Positions 8,591-17,674 of a DNA stretch of 64,000 nucleotides are shown here, piece by piece. The stretch's first letter is position 1. Each line of letters starts with the position of its first letter. The position numbers and the translations under genes were made by a program. The notes under the pieces are model-generated. The model was given only the letters and a program-made list of their open reading frames with translations, did not search any database and was not told the origin of the DNA. Origin of the DNA: Acidimicrobiia bacterium (GTDB lineage Bacteria > Actinomycetota > Acidimicrobiia > IMCC26256 > JAMXLJ01); the NCBI GenBank assembly GCA_024281095.1, contig JAMXLJ010000159.1, positions 18,115 to 82,114 of the forward strand, read 5' to 3'.

Positions 8591-10522
8591 CTACGTCTGC
8601 GCCTCCGGCGGGCCGACGAACACAGCTGCCGGCAGGCCGAGACCCACCATTCGGCCGAGCATCCCGCGATCCGCGGCGGGGACGCGTTGGTCGAGGCTCG
8701 ACGTGAACGTGTTGCCGTCGACGTTGGGGACGAGGTCTTCACGTCCGATCGCTCGGAGATCGTCCTTCACGCGTGTGCGCAAGCGTTCGTACTCGGTTCG
8801 CTGCGCCGGTGAACGCGGGTCGTAGTACGACACTTCGAAGACGCCGGCCTTTGCGCGCCACACCTCGATGTCGGGGCCGACCGAGAGGTGCACGACCGCG
8901 GTCGCGTGCTTCGGATCGAGGATCGGCGGCGGCGGCACGCCGCCGCGATGGATGCTCAAGGCTCCGATGTCGAAGTGGTTCCGGGAGAGCTCGTCGAGCA
9001 GGCCGTACCCCATCGTGCCGATCGCGATGGGATCGGTCCACGAGACGAGATACCGACCGTTTCGACCACCACCGCGCACGGTGCCGCGGTCGAGGGCGTC
9101 GATGACCTTCGGAGCGAGCCGGCCGAGCGTCTTCGAGTAACGCGGCAAAGGCGCCGCGGCCGACCCCGCCTCCACGCTGAACACGACGACGCACAGCACG
9201 ACGAGCATCACGAGCACGCCGTTGATCGCGCCCGTGCGCGCGTACGGCGTGATCCCTCCCGCACGCGACGAGAACGCAACCGCAAAGGTCCAGATCACGG
9301 CGAGCACCAGGAGGAGGCAGAGGCCGTACCCCCAAAGTGTGAGGTAGTACCACGGGAAACCGTGCACTCGCACGAGTGAGATCGCCGCGAACAGCAACGC
9401 GGCCGCGACGACCGCGTGCAAACCCACCAAGGCGCGATGTCGTGCCCGCACCGCGAGCACGACGGCCACGGCCCAGAGCACGAGGACGATGACACCCGGG
9501 ACGATCGACGCCGTGGACGAGGTCGTGAGGGTGCCCCGCGTGAGGACGTGCCAAGGGTTGAGGCGCACCAGGACCCACGACACGCCGGCCCGCGTCCCGA
9601 TCGGCGGCTCGGGCGGGTTCGTCAGCTCGCGCCACACGACCGTGAGATTTCCGGTCGAATGCGTGAGCTCGTCGACCAGCGGTGGGATCCACACCACGAC
9701 GCCGACCGCGGCGGCGACACCCGTCCAACGCACGGCACGCCGGAACGCGTCGGGTTCCTCACGACGCCGGCGCAGCGCGCGTGCGAGCACGAACACCGCC
9801 GTGCACGCCACGAGGCCGCCGCAGAGCCCGAGATACGGCAGGTGCGTCTGCATGCAGAACGACGCCGCGAAGACGGCGACCGGGAACAGCAGCAGATCGT
9901 CGACGACGACCGACCACAACGCGAGCAGGACGACGATCCACGCGAGCACCGGCATGTACGGGTTCCACGCCTGGGTCAACAGCTCGGCGCCGTAGCCGCG
10001 TGTGAGGACCGCGAGAAGCAACGCAACGCCGACGGCGAGCGTCGTGCCGCCACGCCGGTACGCGATCCAGAGCGCGGTGGCGATAGCCGCGACGTGCAGG
10101 GACGCCGACGCGGCGAAGAGGCCCCACGAATGCGCTCCGAACAGTTGGTAGAAGGGCCACAACAGCCAGAAGCTCATCGGCCCGGGATGGCTGCCCTGAT
10201 TGCCCAGCATTCCGAGCCGGCCGGGCAGTCCGATCAACGGCGGATGCCGCGAGGCGACGGCGCGGACCCGAAGCTCCGTCTGCGCGAGGTCACCGAGCGG
10301 GTACCAGCGGGGGTGTCGAAGCACCACGAGCGCGACCACGAACGGGATCGCGAGCAGCGCGGTGAGCACGAGCGGAACAGCCCAGCCGGGCAGGCGACCC
10401 GGCTCGTCGAAGGGTCTCGGCGCTGACCGTGCACGTTCGTGCGGGGGCTGCGGTGGGAACGCCGCGTCCCTGTCGGCTCCGGCGACGTCGACGGGCGCGG
10501 AGGGCTGTCGTCGAAGTCCCAT
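8591..10522 (-). CDS. polytopic membrane glycosyltransferase-like protein
   Basis: A 643-residue integral membrane protein with roughly ten to twelve hydrophobic helices between residues 45 and 480 and a soluble C-terminal domain. The segment around GNQGSHPGPMSFWLLWPFY resembles the region after the first helix of GT-C enzymes (ArnT/PMT type), which use lipid-linked sugars. The family assignment is by topology and context only. The neighbouring GT4 enzyme and flippase support a role in extracellular polysaccharide or lipid-linked glycan synthesis. I used the ATG that follows a TATACT element by 9 nt; the frame stays open upstream into a neighbouring gene but with shadow composition. Confidence 0.75.
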   Translation of the reverse strand: MGLRRQPSAPVDVAGADRDAAFPPQPPHERARSAPRPFDEPGRLPGWAVPLVLTALLAIPFVVALVVLRHPRWYPLGDLAQTELRVRAVASRHPPLIGLPGRLGMLGNQGSHPGPMSFWLLWPFYQLFGAHSWGLFAASASLHVAAIATALWIAYRRGGTTLAVGVALLLAVLTRGYGAELLTQAWNPYMPVLAWIVVLLALWSVVVDDLLLFPVAVFAASFCMQTHLPYLGLCGGLVACTAVFVLARALRRRREEPDAFRRAVRWTGVAAAVGVVVWIPPLVDELTHSTGNLTVVWRELTNPPEPPIGTRAGVSWVLVRLNPWHVLTRGTLTTSSTASIVPGVIVLVLWAVAVVLAVRARHRALVGLHAVVAAALLFAAISLVRVHGFPWYYLTLWGYGLCLLLVLAVIWTFAVAFSSRAGGITPYARTGAINGVLVMLVVLCVVVFSVEAGSAAAPLPRYSKTLGRLAPKVIDALDRGTVRGGGRNGRYLVSWTDPIAIGTMGYGLLDELSRNHFDIGALSIHRGGVPPPPILDPKHATAVVHLSVGPDIEVWRAKAGVFEVSYYDPRSPAQRTEYERLRTRVKDDLRAIGREDLVPNVDGNTFTSSLDQRVPAADRGMLGRMVGLGLPAAVFVGPPEAQT

Positions 10523-10959
10523 CGCGCCAGAAGTATACGAACTGTGTTCCTGGAGACCGGCTCGGTGGGGCGGCGTTGTCGACGGCGCGAACGTCCCGCC
10601 GGCGGCGAGACGGTCCGAACCGCTCTCCGCGTCCGAGGCGGTCGCGGACGCGGCGAGGGAACGGTTCGCGCTTCTCGAACCGAGTGACCCCGCCGCCGCC
10701 CGGGCCTCCGCTCTCCACCCGGGCGCAGTCCGGACGTTAGTGCGCGGCACGTGGGCTCGCTCGTGGGTGGACCATCTCCGGTCCGTCGCGAATCGGTGGC
10801 CGGTGCGTGACCTCCGGGACCGCGCCGGCGATGACTCCTTCACCGGGCCGCGAGCCGTGCCAGGGAAGGTCCGCGGTGGCTTCCCGGTCGTGCGCGAGGC
10901 GGGAGTCGACAGCGCCGTCACTCCCGCCTCGACGCCCCTGGCCCTCCGCACGCGCCCGC
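10523..10959. other. intergenic region in polysaccharide cluster
   Basis: A gap of 437 nt between the GT4 gene and the polytopic transferase gene, both on the minus strand. The only signal I see is the TATACT hexamer at the downstream gene's start. No reading frame has acceptable composition. Confidence 0.35.
10532..10537 (-). promoter_or_regulatory. -10 element of polytopic transferase gene
   Basis: TATACT on the minus strand, 9 nt before the ATG. It suggests this gene is transcribed separately from the upstream glycosyltransferase and with almost no leader. Confidence 0.45.
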
Positions 10960-12090
10960 TCAGCTCGTTGGGGCACCCGCTCGACGGGCGCGGTGCAGCG
11001 CGCGCCGGTACGCGGCGACGGTGGCGTCGGCGACGTCGACCCACGACGGCGGCTCGAAGTGCTCGCGTGCCGTCGCGTCGGGCGGCTCGGCCGCGATCGT
11101 CGTGATCGTCGCCGCCCACGCCGCGGCATCGCGTGCCGGCACGTGCAAGGAACGCCCCCGACCGACCTCGACGAGCGCGGCATCGTCGCCGGCGACCACC
11201 CGCGCGCCGAGGGCCAGCGCCTCGACGACCGGAAGCCCGAAGCCCTCTTCGATGCTCGGCACGAGCACGACGGTGGCGTGCTCGTAACACCACCGGAGCT
11301 GCGCGTCGGACGCGGCCCTGACCCACATGGCGATCTGCTGCTGTTGCAGCGCGAGCAGGTGGTCGCGGGTCTGCTCGCTGTGCCACGCCTCCCATGCGAC
11401 CGCCACGAGCCGGAGCCCCGTCGCCGCGTGGACGTCGGCCCAGATGTCGAGGAGCACGGCGAGGTTCTTGCGCGGCGAGAGATCACCGACCACGAGAGCG
11501 AACGGCACGCCCTCGAGGCTGTCGACCGGCTCCGGTGTGGCCTCGAGAAGCGCCGGGGCCATCCCCGCGCCACCGACGGTCGTCTTCGCGGTGAGCGCGG
11601 GGTCGATGCGACCGATGCGCGCTCTGGTCGCGTTGCTGTCGGCGACGAGCACGGTCGCGGTTCGAACCGAGGCGAGGAACTGGCGGGGAAGGAGGATGCG
11701 CTTCACGAGACGGAACTGCTGCGGCCAGGTCACCGTCATGGTGTCGTGCACCGTCAGCACGGTCGGCAACGACGTGCGTGGGAGCAGATGCTTCAAGCCG
11801 TGAACGACCTCGGCGTCGGTGCGCTCGATGACGCGGCCGAGGCGGTACCGCTCCCACAGGGAGCGCGTCACCTGTCCTCGGGCCGGCATCACGATCGGCG
11901 GGCGCGCGCGTCGCAACCGCAACTCGGCCAATGTGCGCGCTCCGTCCGCAGTGACGACCGGAGTGACGACCACGTCGTCGCGCGCGTCGAGGGCGACGAG
12001 AAGCTCGCGCATGAATCGCGGGATGCCGCCGGGCTCGCCGAGCACGCTCGCGAGGTATGCGACCCTGACAGGATCGTGACGGTCGGTCAC
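10960..12090 (-). CDS. GT4-family glycosyltransferase
   Basis: A 376-residue GT-B glycosyltransferase. The N-terminal half carries the GGIPRFMREL acceptor-side loop. The C-terminal half has the nucleotide-sugar signature: the VVGDLSPRKNL turn, then VPSIEEGFGLPVVEALALG with the ExxxxxxxE pattern. Enzymes of this family transfer a sugar from a nucleotide donor to a growing glycan at the cytoplasmic membrane face. The flippase gene lies 52 nt upstream on the same strand, so they are likely cotranscribed. Donor and acceptor are not predictable. Confidence 0.9.
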   Translation of the reverse strand: MTDRHDPVRVAYLASVLGEPGGIPRFMRELLVALDARDDVVVTPVVTADGARTLAELRLRRARPPIVMPARGQVTRSLWERYRLGRVIERTDAEVVHGLKHLLPRTSLPTVLTVHDTMTVTWPQQFRLVKRILLPRQFLASVRTATVLVADSNATRARIGRIDPALTAKTTVGGAGMAPALLEATPEPVDSLEGVPFALVVGDLSPRKNLAVLLDIWADVHAATGLRLVAVAWEAWHSEQTRDHLLALQQQQIAMWVRAASDAQLRWCYEHATVVLVPSIEEGFGLPVVEALALGARVVAGDDAALVEVGRGRSLHVPARDAAAWAATITTIAAEPPDATAREHFEPPSWVDVADATVAAYRRALHRARRAGAPTS

Positions 12091-12142
12091 GTGTCACGCC
12101 GCGTCGCCGCCGGCGCGGGCTCCCGCTCCCGAGGCTCGTGGG

Positions 12143-13837
12143 TCATCGCGGCGCTTCGGGATCGGGTTCGACAGGTGCGGGGCCGCTCGCTGCGGGTCCG
12201 CGCTCGGCGCCCGCGACCGGACGCCCGGGGAGGATCAAGTCCTCGGCCATCGACTCGGTTCCGTCGATGCCGCCCGCGGGCGCCGGGCCGACATCACCGA
12301 GGTCGCCGATACGCGTGTTGTGCAGGAGCGCACGCAGGCCACCGGGCCCGTCGACGCGCGTCACGTGCAGCATGGCCAGATACACGAGGCCGGCGAGAAG
12401 GCCCGCGACGGGCCACACCACGCGCCCGAGCATGGCTTCGCCCGCCAGGAACATCACGCCGCCGGCGATGACCACCTTGATCAACGGCCGCCAGGGCAAC
12501 GGACGCAGCCCCGGGATGCGGGCGACTCCGCTGAGGAGCACCGTCATGACGGCGGTCTCGGTGATCACGGTGGCCCAGCCGGACCCGTTGTAGGAGAACG
12601 CCGGGATCAGCACCAGGTTCAGCACCACGTTCAGTACGACCCCGACGAGCGTCGCGATCGGATACAGCTTGTTGCGCCCCACCGACACGAGGGTCACGAA
12701 CCCCAACGTGGTGAAGAAGTGCAGCGCCTGTCCGGCGACGAGCAGGCGAGCCGCACCGGCGCCGCTGCCGTACTTGCCGCCGTAGAGGTGGATGACCAAG
12801 GGAGCGGCGAACACGCCGAACCCCACCGCGGCACCGACGCTGCCGACTGTGAGCAGGATGAGCGTCTGGCGGAACGTCTCGCGGAACCTGCTGCGATCCC
12901 TCGGCCATGTCGCCACCATGAGCGTCATCGCCGGTGTGACGATCGCTGCCGGCACCGCGCCGAGAAGATCCGAGAACTTGTACCCGACGCTGTAGACCGC
13001 GACGGCGTTGAACGTGTCGAGCAACGACAGCATGAGGATGTCGATGCGGAAGTAGATCGTGTCGAGCGCGGCGCCGATTGCGAGTGGCGCGCCCTCTTTG
13101 AGCCATTCCAACCACCATGAGCGGTCGACGCGCAGCCGGATGCGAGCGACGTGCCGGATTGCCCACAGCAGCCACGCGGCGGTGACGAGCGCGTTTACGA
13201 CGTTGGCCCACGTGTACACGAGCACCGAGCCGATACCGATTGCGGCGACCAGCGCGGTGAAGAGAAGCTGAGCAAACTGGGCCCAGAAGTTGCTCGCGGC
13301 GACGCTGCCGAGCCAGAAGCGCGCCTCGAACAAGAGCGTGAGGCCGTACGCCCCCGAGAGAATGACGATCACGAGACCGCCGATGGCGGTCGCCTGCACG
13401 ACCTGTTGCGGATACTGGCCGAGCCACACGACGGCCATCGCGACGAGGTATGCGATGCCGCCGATGACGAGGCGCAGCGTCACGTACGACGACATGACGG
13501 CGATCGGATCGTCTTCGCCGCTGACGACGCGTTGGAGCACGACTCGGCTGAGCCGCAGCTCCGAGATGAATCCGATGATGCCGAGCACGCTGAAGACGAG
13601 GGCGTACTGGCCGAACGCGGACGGGCTCAGCGTCCGCACGATGATGACGGTGGTCGTCCAGCCGAGCACGGCGACCCCGTACCGGCCGGCAACGAGCACA
13701 CCCGCGCCGCTCAGGATCGATCGTGATGCCCTCGGCTGACGCCGCGCCGCACCGCCGCCGGGCGACGGTGGCAGCTCGTTCGTCCATTGGTCGACGATGA
13801 GGAGTCCTCCCACGAGGTCCGCTCGAGTACGGGCCAT
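12143..13837 (-). CDS. polysaccharide flippase (Wzx/MATE-like)
   Basis: A 564-residue protein with 12 or more hydrophobic helices between residues about 40 and 490 and a long hydrophilic Pro-rich tail. The start of the membrane domain, ILSGAGVLVAGRYGVAVLGW, and the loop LSPSAFGQYALVFSV are characteristic of the polysaccharide biosynthesis/export (Wzx, RfbX) branch of the MOP superfamily. These proteins flip lipid-linked repeat units across the membrane. Its pairing with a GT4 enzyme and a GT-C-like protein supports that role. The exact start is uncertain; the first membrane helix begins well inside the frame. Confidence 0.88.
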   Translation of the reverse strand: MARTRADLVGGLLIVDQWTNELPPSPGGGAARRQPRASRSILSGAGVLVAGRYGVAVLGWTTTVIIVRTLSPSAFGQYALVFSVLGIIGFISELRLSRVVLQRVVSGEDDPIAVMSSYVTLRLVIGGIAYLVAMAVVWLGQYPQQVVQATAIGGLVIVILSGAYGLTLLFEARFWLGSVAASNFWAQFAQLLFTALVAAIGIGSVLVYTWANVVNALVTAAWLLWAIRHVARIRLRVDRSWWLEWLKEGAPLAIGAALDTIYFRIDILMLSLLDTFNAVAVYSVGYKFSDLLGAVPAAIVTPAMTLMVATWPRDRSRFRETFRQTLILLTVGSVGAAVGFGVFAAPLVIHLYGGKYGSGAGAARLLVAGQALHFFTTLGFVTLVSVGRNKLYPIATLVGVVLNVVLNLVLIPAFSYNGSGWATVITETAVMTVLLSGVARIPGLRPLPWRPLIKVVIAGGVMFLAGEAMLGRVVWPVAGLLAGLVYLAMLHVTRVDGPGGLRALLHNTRIGDLGDVGPAPAGGIDGTESMAEDLILPGRPVAGAERGPAASGPAPVEPDPEAPR

Positions 13838-14061
13838 CGTAGGAGGTGCCGTAGCGGCGAAGGTCCATACGAAGGTCCCGCGCTGCGACCTGTTCGGCGT
13901 CGAGCGGCACGAGGCGCCGTCTCAGCCGGGCGGTCCGTGGCGACCGGGCGGCGGCGTGCGACTCCGCGCCGGGACGAGCACAGAGGTGCGAGCCGCGGCG
14001 CGCGACCTACCGAGCCGGTTCTTCGCGTTCGTCGTGTGGAGCGACGCGCGCGTCATCGCGA

Positions 14062-14130
14062 CAACTCCTTGAAGGCGATGTACGCGGCCGGCGCGCACGC
14101 TCGCCTTCCTGCTCTCGCACTCGGCATCCG
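14062..14130 (+). pseudogene. fragment of a glycoside hydrolase gene (inverted partial copy)
   Basis: On the plus strand, 35 of 36 nt (14062-14097) match the neighbouring hydrolase gene at 14640-14675, which is on the minus strand. The matching stretch encodes LKAMYAAGA in the same reading phase. After it the similarity decays, with a possible 6-nt shift, through about 14130. No start, stop or catalytic motif surrounds it. It is best read as a decayed remnant of a related gene or a partial inverted duplication. Confidence 0.45.
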
Positions 14131-14160
14131 CACACCGCAGCCGGTGTCGACGCGCGCAGC

Positions 14161-14195
14161 GGGCGGGCCTGCCGACTGTTGCCGCAGGCCCGCCC
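14161..14195 (-). terminator. hairpin terminator after the glycoside hydrolase gene
   Basis: Perfect 12-bp stem (gggcgggcctgc pairing with gcaggcccgccc) with an 11-nt loop, about 40 nt after the hydrolase stop codon. There is no T run, so it is a hairpin-only terminator candidate, as is common in GC-rich actinobacteria. Confidence 0.6.
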
Positions 14196-14236
14196 GTCTG
14201 CAGTTCGTTGGGAGAGATTCGAGAGTCGGTGAGGGC

Positions 14237-15340
14237 TCAGCTTCCGCGTACGAGCGTGCGCAGCGCGTTGAAGGATGGCTTGGCCGAGTAGTCCAGACGA
14301 GTCACGCCCATGAAGGCGCTCCAGTCCGTCGGGTCCGACGTGGTCGAGTCGCGCAGGCTGTGGACGAACAGCGGGCCCGTGTACCCGAGCGACGCCCAGT
14401 ACGTCACCCCGTCGGCGACGAACTGCGCCTGCGCGGTCTCGCTGACAACCTTCGGATCCGTGCCTCCGGTAGCAGCGCCGAACTCCGTCCCCCAGATCTT
14501 CTTGGCGCCGTCGCCGTTGCTCGTCATCACGTCGTGCATCATCGAGGTCTGCAGGAAGGTGTTCCAGTTCGGCGACCCGTACAACGGGCCGTACGGGAGC
14601 GGCGGGTACGGGTGCACACCGAACGCGTCGAAGGAACCCTGCGCGCCGGCCGCGTACATCGCCTTCAAGTAGTTGACGGGGTTGATCGGATCATTCGGGC
14701 TCGCGCTGAGATCGCCGTGCGGTGCGAGGCCACCGGTCACCACCACCGCGGAGCTGTCAGCGGCGTGGATGGCGGGGTACGCCGCCTTGAGCAGTGCCAC
14801 GTACGCGGGGGCATCGGGAGCGCCGATCCACCACGGAGCCCAGTTCGGCTCGTTCCAGATCTCGTATGCGTGGACGCCCATGGGTCCGTACCGCGCCGCG
14901 GCTGCTCCTGCGAAGGCGCCGTAGGTGTCGGGGTTCGCCGGCGGGCAGTACATGCTTGTCGAGCAGCTCGCCTGGCGGGCCCACTGCGGCGTGTAGTCGA
15001 GGGTCATCAGCACGTGCATTCCGCGGGCCTGGATGGCGTTGACGGCGCGGTCCACGTACGTCCAGTTGAACGGGCCTGGCACCGCCTGCACGCCCGTCCA
15101 GTTCACGTCGAGGCGCATCCACTTCGCGCCGGTGGCCGCCGCGTCGTCGAGGTCGTGGCCGAGACTCGCGTCGCTTTCCCAGATGAGCATCCCACCGGGC
15201 GAGAAGCCGACCTTGTCCGCGGAGACGGTTCCGGTCGCGCCACTGCTGCCCGTGGTGAAACCACACGCGGTGGCGAGGACGACCAGCAGGAGAGACAACG
15301 CTGCGACGGGCAGTCGGGGGCGACGAAGCAGGGTTTTCAT
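14237..15340 (-). CDS. secreted lipoprotein glycoside hydrolase (clan GH-A type)
   Basis: A 367-residue (beta/alpha)8 hydrolase. A lipoprotein signal peptide opens the protein: basic residues, a hydrophobic run, then LATAC with the lipidated Cys at 26. The catalytic acid/base is Glu164 in YEIWNEPN and the likely nucleophile is Glu286 in IWGTEFGAA, the spacing of clan GH-A (GH5/GH39-like) enzymes. It would act outside the cell on a polysaccharide, possibly the product of the adjacent cluster. I chose the ATG giving MKTLLRRP; a start 15 codons earlier would spoil the signal peptide. The substrate is unknown. Confidence 0.88.
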   Translation of the reverse strand: MKTLLRRPRLPVAALSLLLVVLATACGFTTGSSGATGTVSADKVGFSPGGMLIWESDASLGHDLDDAAATGAKWMRLDVNWTGVQAVPGPFNWTYVDRAVNAIQARGMHVLMTLDYTPQWARQASCSTSMYCPPANPDTYGAFAGAAAARYGPMGVHAYEIWNEPNWAPWWIGAPDAPAYVALLKAAYPAIHAADSSAVVVTGGLAPHGDLSASPNDPINPVNYLKAMYAAGAQGSFDAFGVHPYPPLPYGPLYGSPNWNTFLQTSMMHDVMTSNGDGAKKIWGTEFGAATGGTDPKVVSETAQAQFVADGVTYWASLGYTGPLFVHSLRDSTTSDPTDWSAFMGVTRLDYSAKPSFNALRTLVRGS

Positions 15341-15570
15341 GGCGAAATACCTCGGACGGTGGTCGAATTGGCTGCCCTTCGCCACTAGATGTCGTCACTT
15401 CGCGGCCCCGTTCTTGAGTGCTTCAACCGCGCAACGTGACGGAAGTCCTTCACTCTCCGTAATCGGACAGACGTGCCCAGAGGTCGCGGAAGGTGACGGA
15501 GGTGGACATGCCACGCGGCGCGGGCTACCGTTCTCCGAGGGTGAGGGCGTCTTCGACTGGGAGATGCCCG

Positions 15571-17154
15571 ATGAACGTTCGGATCCCTCCGGCCGCCGAG
15601 TCGGAGTCACGCGACACGGTGCTCGTCGTGGACGATTTCCACGCCGTCCGGGCCGTGTACCGACGCGGTCTCGAAGCGGCCGGCCTGCACGTCCGCGAGG
15701 TCGCGGACGCACGCGGGGCGCTCGACGTGATCTCCCGCTCCCGCCCGGGCGCGGTCGTCCTGGACGCGAGCCGATCGAGCGCGGACGGTTACGGCCTCCT
15801 CTCGACGCTGCGCGAGGACCCCGCGATGGCAACGCTGCCGGTGCTCCTCGTCACGCGCCACGACGAGGCCGCGACCGCGCTCCGGGCCGGCGCGGACGAC
15901 ATCCTCCGAGAGCCTTTCAAGCCCGAGGAGCTCGTCGCCCGGGTCCAGGCGCTGCTGCGCAAGCAACACGCGTGGCGTTCCGAGCTCCACCAACGGATGG
16001 CGGCCCGCTCGACGCAGCTGGATGCACTCGGCCAGATCGAGCCGGGCGGCTCTGTCGGTGAGACGGCCACGAGGATCGTCGCCGCGCTCCACCGGGTCGG
16101 TGGCATCGAGGCCGTCGCCGTGATCGGGCTCGTCGAAGGGCACGCCCGTCTGCTCGCCGGAGCGCCGCGCTCCACCGCGCCGGCTCCCGGACCGCTGCCC
16201 GCGAACGTGGCCCGCATGCTCGACGTGGCCTCGCGGATGGAACCGTGCAACGCGGACGTCCTCGAGCAGGAAGCGGGTTGGGTCGGTGGGCCGAACGCAT
16301 TCGCCCCGCTGCGCCGCGGCGGCACGTGCTTCGGGTTCTTCGCGGTTCGCATCGACGACTGGGCCGGCGCCGGCCTTGCCACCGCGATCGACCTCGCCGC
16401 ACCGATCGCGGGCCTGCTCGCCGGAGACCTCGCGGGCCCCGCCGCGGACGCGACCGCGCGGGCGGAGATCGACGAGCTGCTCGTCACCGGTCGATTCCAC
16501 CCGGTGTTCCAGCCGGTGGTGAGCCTCGTCGACCGGGCGCCGACGGGGTTCGAGGCCTTGACGCGCTTCGACGACGGTTCACGACCCGACGTTCGGTTCG
16601 GCGAAGCCGCGCGCGTGGGACGCGGGACCCAGCTCGAGCTCGCCACCATGCGGCGGGCGTGCGCCGATGCGGTGTGTCTCGACGCAGACGCGTGGCTGTC
16701 GCTCAACGTCTCGCCGACGCTGCTGCGGCACCCCGAGCTCCTGGCCCTCGAGGTCGAAGACCTCGATCGCCCCGTCGTGCTGGAGCTGACCGAACGTGAG
16801 GCGATCGACGACTACGACGCGCTGCGTTCGATGCTGGCCTCGTTGCCCGGTGAGCCCAAGCTCGCCATCGACGACGCGGGGGCCGGTTACGCGAGCCTGC
16901 GTCACATCCTCCAGCTGCATCCCGAGTTCATCAAGCTGGACGCGACCTGGGTCCAGGGCATCGACTCGGACCCGGCCCGTCAAGCCCTCATCGCCGGGCT
17001 CCAGCTGTTCGCAGCCGAGTCCGGCATGACGTTGATCGCGGAAGGTGTCGAGACGCCCGGAGAAGCGGTCACGCTGATCGATCTCGGGCTCGACTACGCG
17101 CAGGGCTACCTCTTCGGCAAGCCGGAGCCGCTCACCGCTTCGAGCCCGCAGTAA
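15571..17154 (+). CDS. response regulator with EAL phosphodiesterase domain
   Basis: A 527-residue protein: receiver domain (about 12-130), a GAF-like middle (about 150-290) and an EAL domain (about 305-520). The receiver has the acidic pair VVDD and the phosphoacceptor Asp near 64 (VVLDAS), but the usual Lys before PF is Glu (LREPF). The EAL domain keeps EAL, NVSP, LELTE, the DD pair in IDDAGAG, IKLD and AEGVET, so it should hydrolyse cyclic di-GMP. GGGAGA precedes the ATG. It is divergent from the hydrolase gene, with no sensor kinase adjacent. The altered receiver may respond weakly or not at all to phosphorylation. Confidence 0.9.
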   Translation: MNVRIPPAAESESRDTVLVVDDFHAVRAVYRRGLEAAGLHVREVADARGALDVISRSRPGAVVLDASRSSADGYGLLSTLREDPAMATLPVLLVTRHDEAATALRAGADDILREPFKPEELVARVQALLRKQHAWRSELHQRMAARSTQLDALGQIEPGGSVGETATRIVAALHRVGGIEAVAVIGLVEGHARLLAGAPRSTAPAPGPLPANVARMLDVASRMEPCNADVLEQEAGWVGGPNAFAPLRRGGTCFGFFAVRIDDWAGAGLATAIDLAAPIAGLLAGDLAGPAADATARAEIDELLVTGRFHPVFQPVVSLVDRAPTGFEALTRFDDGSRPDVRFGEAARVGRGTQLELATMRRACADAVCLDADAWLSLNVSPTLLRHPELLALEVEDLDRPVVLELTEREAIDDYDALRSMLASLPGEPKLAIDDAGAGYASLRHILQLHPEFIKLDATWVQGIDSDPARQALIAGLQLFAAESGMTLIAEGVETPGEAVTLIDLGLDYAQGYLFGKPEPLTASSPQ

Positions 17155-17236
17155 CCCCGCGTCGTCGCGTGCGGCATCGCACGTGCGAGACGGCGCACGT
17201 CCCACCCCCAAAGCGACTGACAACGAGGTCACGACC

Positions 17237-17560
17237 ATGTTTGCGGAGGTCCCGAGACCCGACGGTGGATGGCGCGACCGCGCCGCATGCCGCGGCTGCC
17301 CGCCGGCCATGTTCTTCCCCGGCGACGAGAGCGAGGACGAGGCGCCGAAGGCCGTGTGCGCGTCGTGCGGCGTACGGGTGGACTGTCTCGTCGACGCGCT
17401 GCTCGCCCGGGAGACGCAAGGGGTGCGCGGCGGCCTCAACGAGCGCGAGCGCAAGAGCCTCGTGCGCCGGACTCGGCGCAACATCCGTCTCGGTCGCTCG
17501 CCCGGGTTGCTCGCCGCGGCGGCGTCGACGGCGCTCCAGGAGCCACGCCGCACCGCCTGA
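17237..17560 (+). CDS. WhiB-like iron-sulfur protein
   Basis: A 107-residue WhiB-family protein, which binds a [4Fe-4S] cluster and acts with the primary sigma factor. The four canonical Cys are present: one in AACRG, then CASC and a further Cys six residues on (VDC). Two differences stand out. A fifth Cys follows the first at +3 (CRGC). The usual G(V/I)WGG turn reads GVRGG, followed by the normal LNERER. The C-terminal tail is Arg-rich. The ATG giving MFAEVP is the best start. The target genes are unknown. Confidence 0.88.
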   Translation: MFAEVPRPDGGWRDRAACRGCPPAMFFPGDESEDEAPKAVCASCGVRVDCLVDALLARETQGVRGGLNERERKSLVRRTRRNIRLGRSPGLLAAAASTALQEPRRTA

Positions 17561-17674
17561 CGAGCCCATTCCACCCGTGTCCCCTTTGGTCCGGGTGGTC
17601 CGATGTGGCGCGCGCGGTTGCGATCGCCGGCGGGATCGCGCTAGCCATGGCGCACCGAACGAAGGGGCAGGCCG

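Larger units (their letters stand above)
13838..14236. other. intergenic region with gene remnant and terminator
   Basis: A gap of about 400 nt between the hydrolase gene and the flippase gene. It contains a 36-nt near-identical inverted copy of part of the hydrolase gene and a perfect 12-bp hairpin, both listed separately. The rest has no recognisable content. Confidence 0.5.
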
